From the NCBI RefSeq assembly GCF_004683965.1, contig NZ_CP038436.1:3162001-3226000 (forward strand): 64,000 bases of DNA. The letters are read 5' to 3'. Shown in pieces: positions 62,723 to 64,000 of the stretch; position 1 is the stretch's first letter; each line of letters starts with the position of its first letter. The position numbers and the translations under genes were made by a program. Below the pieces are notes generated by a model. The model was not told the DNA's origin. It made no database searches and worked only from the letters and a program-made list of their open reading frames with translations. Source of the stretch: Nocardioides seonyuensis. Its GTDB lineage: Bacteria; Actinomycetota; Actinomycetes; Propionibacteriales; Nocardioidaceae.

Positions 62723-63475
62723 TCAGGCCCGATCCAAGCGGTAGCCGATGCCCCGAATGGTGCGCAGCCAGGACCTGTCGGAGTGCCTGCTCACCTTGGC
62801 GCGGAGGTTGGCGACGTGGACGTCGACCAGGTGGTGGTCGTGGACCAGCGGACTGTTCCAGATGGCGCTGACCATCTCCTCGCGGGTGCACACCGTCCCG
62901 AGGCGCTCAGCAAGGTGGGCGAGGATCTCGTACTCGATGCGCGTGAGGTCGAGCGTCTTGCCGTCGATCTGGACCTCGCGGCGATCGGCGTCGACGAGCA
63001 GACCGGCACCGCAGTCGATGACGGCTGACCGGGTATCGGCGGAGCGGTCCGGCTCCGAGCCCGCTGGACGGTCGGGTTCGGTGCTGGACCCGTCCGGTCC
63101 GACGCTGCCGCGCGGTCGCCGGAAGAGGGCGGCGACCCGAGCCCGTAGCTCGCGAGGCGAGAACGGCTTGACGATGTAGTCGTCGCCGCCGACCTCGAGC
63201 CCGACAAGCCTGTCGATCTCGTCGGTACGGGCGGACACGATCACGACGTAGCAGTCGTTGGTCTCGCGAAGATGCCGCAAGACCTCGATGCCGTCCATCT
63301 GCGGCAGGGTGATGTCGAGCGTCACGAGGTCGGGCGGGCGGCTGCGCGCAGCCTCGACGGCGGCTCGCCCATCAGCGGCGCAGGTCACCTCGAAGCCCGC
63401 CGCAGCGAGTGTCTCCTCGATGACGGAGGCGATGTCGGGGTCGTCCTCCACCACCAGAGCGTGCAAGCCTTGCAT
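62723..63475 (-). CDS. OmpR/PhoB-family response regulator
   Basis: 250 residues. The receiver has ALVVEDDPDIASVIEETLAA, VTLDITLPQMDGIEVLRHLR with Asp54, VSARTDE and DYIVKPFSPRELRARVAALF. After a 45-residue Pro/Ser/Asp-rich linker comes the winged helix: LTRIEYEILAHLAERLGTVC, EEMVSAIWNSPLVHDHHLVD and RTIRGIGYRLDRA. GGGAGG precedes ATG 63475. The partner may be the membrane kinase at 58320-60629, two genes beyond the convergent EAL gene. It is divergent from the small gene at 63710. Confidence 0.92.
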   Translation of the reverse strand: MQGLHALVVEDDPDIASVIEETLAAAGFEVTCAADGRAAVEAARSRPPDLVTLDITLPQMDGIEVLRHLRETNDCYVVIVSARTDEIDRLVGLEVGGDDYIVKPFSPRELRARVAALFRRPRGSVGPDGSSTEPDRPAGSEPDRSADTRSAVIDCGAGLLVDADRREVQIDGKTLDLTRIEYEILAHLAERLGTVCTREEMVSAIWNSPLVHDHHLVDVHVANLRAKVSRHSDRSWLRTIRGIGYRLDRA

Positions 63476-63709
63476 CGGGCCTCCCGGCACGTCGTCGTCG
63501 TGCTGGGGTGCGCAGGAGCACGAAGCCCTCCGGGAAAGATGCCACCTTGCAAGCCATCTGTTGCGCAGTCCTGAGTGTAAGCCCTGGGCGTGCGTGACAC
63601 GTGCAAACCTTTGCGAGCGCGCGTGGGGGCGCCGAGCGTAGGGTTCAGGCGAGTGACCGGCGACGAGGCCTCCGCCCGGGAGGTCGGTGACGGTCGAGAG
63701 GCGGACGTC

Positions 63710-63955
63710 ATGACGACGTCGAACGGGTCCGCGGCCGGAGTGGTTCTGCGTGTGAGGCTGGTCAGCGGCGACAGCATCGACGTCACCTACGAGGACCCGG
63801 GCGCGGAGGACGACGATGCGCTGGTCGACCACGTCGTGTCCACGCTGTCGGGCGATTCAGGCGTCCTGCGTTGCAGGCACGGCGACCGTCTGCTGGTGTT
63901 GTACGCGAGGGGAGTGGCCGTCATCGAGGTCGCTCCTCGTGGCGCCGTCCTCTGA
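63710..63955 (+). CDS. Small hypothetical beta-rich protein
   Basis: 81 residues from ATG 63710, or about 100 from GTG 63653. VVLRVRLVSGDSIDVTYEDP, DDALVDHVVSTLSGDSGVLR and CRHGDRLLVLYARGVAVIEV suggest a compact beta fold with one helix. Not recognised. It lies 234 bases from the divergent OmpR gene. That gap contains several partial GC repeats but no clear operator. The 45 bases after its stop, to the window end, show nothing. Confidence 0.6.
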   Translation: MTTSNGSAAGVVLRVRLVSGDSIDVTYEDPGAEDDDALVDHVVSTLSGDSGVLRCRHGDRLLVLYARGVAVIEVAPRGAVL

Positions 63956-64000
63956 GACTGCTCCGCCGATCACCGCTGACGTCTGGTGCTGAACATCGCG

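Noticed and set aside
63476..63709. Operator or small RNA in the divergent gap
   Set aside because: Only short partial GC repeats are visible; no palindrome or promoter pair stands out from background.

Overview
The window is GC-rich (about 70% by eye) bacterial chromosome. It has many GTG starts, tightly packed overlapping genes, a 13E12/DUF222-type HNH endonuclease, two acyl-CoA dehydrogenases, an FprA-like reductase and a possible LexA box of actinobacterial type. Together these point to an actinomycete, most likely Nocardioidaceae (Nocardioides-like). No rRNA, tRNA, CRISPR array or insertion sequence was recognised, and no stretch longer than 300 bases lacks a gene.

Positions 1-28.5 kb carry metabolism and housekeeping genes: a large catalase cut by the window edge, a 5'-3' exonuclease, a tandem acetyltransferase that may be fused to a YjbR-like frame, a DUF2975 membrane protein with its HTH regulator and a clear palindromic operator, an L-2-hydroxyglutarate oxidase-like enzyme, a ceramidase-like membrane protein, a carboxyltransferase/acyl-CoA dehydrogenase pair, a PD-(D/E)XK-like protein of lower GC, a DUF222-HNH endonuclease behind a near-consensus SOS box, a MerR/DUF4188 divergent pair, a YibE/F membrane protein, a ParD-like/zeta toxin-antitoxin pair with a perfect palindromic operator, a Tat-exported PhoX-like phosphatase, an FprA-like reductase beside a LysR regulator, and a second acyl-CoA dehydrogenase.

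Positions 28.7-54.4 kb hold the highlight: an apparently complete extracellular-type contractile injection system (eCIS, phage-tail-like particle). In order it encodes a LuxR-type regulator, a degenerate receiver protein, a small beta protein, sheath, inner tube, a gp26-like baseplate protein, a disordered eCIS protein, a DUF4255 tail terminator, an AAA+ ATPase, a 1161-residue DUF4157 (eCIS core domain) protein ending in an HNH-like nuclease, a small helical protein, a tube-cap protein, a LysM-like protein, separate hub and spike proteins, a PAAR-like tip, a gp25-like wedge, two baseplate-J-like proteins, a tail-I protein carrying a beta-helix, and a DUF6519 protein. Most neighbours overlap by 1-8 bases, so the block is probably one long operon. 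Hairpins lie just after the LuxR gene and just after the last structural gene. No capsid, portal, terminase, integrase, holin or lysin is present, so it is not a prophage. No tape measure or receptor-binding fibre was recognised.

Positions 54.5-64 kb form a signalling block in the same orientation: a lone receiver, a GAF-PAS histidine kinase, a secreted subtilisin with a Trp-rich tandem-repeat tail, a membrane histidine kinase, another lone receiver, a DUF1059 protein and an EAL (c-di-GMP) protein. An OmpR-type response regulator on the opposite strand closes it. The simplest reading is that this block senses a signal and controls the neighbouring injection system or the cell state in which it is used. 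That link is inference from position only.
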